Part shown: piece after piece, positions 5,030 through 5,070 of the stretch | Numbering within the stretch: position 1 is the stretch's first letter | Layout of the letters: the number at the start of each line of letters is the position of its first letter | NCBI GenBank assembly: GCA_030018795.1 | Contig: JASEHA010000195.1 | Location: 1 to 5,070 of the forward strand | Length of the DNA stretch: 5,070 nucleotides | From: a bacterium | GTDB taxonomy: Bacteria; UBA9089; CG2-30-40-21 | Direction of reading: 5' to 3' | The notes under the pieces: generated by a model | Told to the model about the DNA's origin: nothing | Seen by the model: the letters and a program-made list of their open reading frames with translations, nothing else | Databases searched by the model: none | Translations under genes and position numbers: made by a program

Positions 5030-5070
5030 TCATAATTTGTGATTCTTTAAATGTTTGGAATTGCAATGTG

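Overview
The window is a typical stretch of a moderately AT-rich chromosome from a Gram-negative bacterium. The Gram-negative reading rests on a kinase and an adenylyltransferase of the ADP-heptose pathway, which feeds lipopolysaccharide core synthesis, and on a signal-peptide protein of the DUF4139 family. Gaps filled with short palindromic elements and a decayed gene fragment are features often seen in environmental, uncultivated lineages. I cannot name the phylum from the sequence alone.

Layout, left to right. Positions 1-102 hold no gene that I can support, only the ribosome binding site of the first gene. Positions 103-447 encode a small MerR-type DNA-binding protein. The 339-base gap 448-786 is packed with two back-to-back inverted-repeat elements: a 107-bp imperfect palindrome (452-558) and a 169-bp element with CAGAAT-rich arms (569-737). 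Positions 787-2142 encode an exported DUF4139 protein. A tandem pair of 27-bp hairpin repeats (2144-2197) separates it from a compact three-gene cluster: mtnP (methylthioadenosine phosphorylase, 2220-3089), rfaE1 (heptose-7-phosphate kinase, 3122-4108) and rfaE2 (heptose-1-phosphate adenylyltransferase, 4092-4580). Beyond it lie a purine tract, a weak hairpin and, on the minus strand, a broken fragment (4682-5029) resembling the divergent AAA-4/AlbA_2 ATP-binding family.

How the genes work together: rfaE1 and rfaE2 overlap and catalyse the first and third of the three steps from heptose 7-phosphate to ADP-heptose. The two activities are encoded separately rather than as a fused HldE. The intervening phosphatase (GmhB), the isomerase (GmhA) and the epimerase (HldD) are not in the window. 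mtnP lies 32 bases upstream in the same direction and is probably cotranscribed, though its chemistry (salvage of a polyamine by-product) has no direct link to heptose synthesis.

The coding content is ordinary and I see no convincing new multi-gene system. The least explained material is the intergenic DNA. A hairpin in the first gap (654-678) and the two tandem hairpins in the second gap share one architecture (GTAAC, an 8-base arm, a 3-base loop, an 8-base arm) with compensated arm changes, which suggests a dispersed, structure-conserved repeat family. Two CDS starts were set from ribosome binding sites rather than from the longest frame: mtnP at 2220 and rfaE1 at a GTG, 3122.
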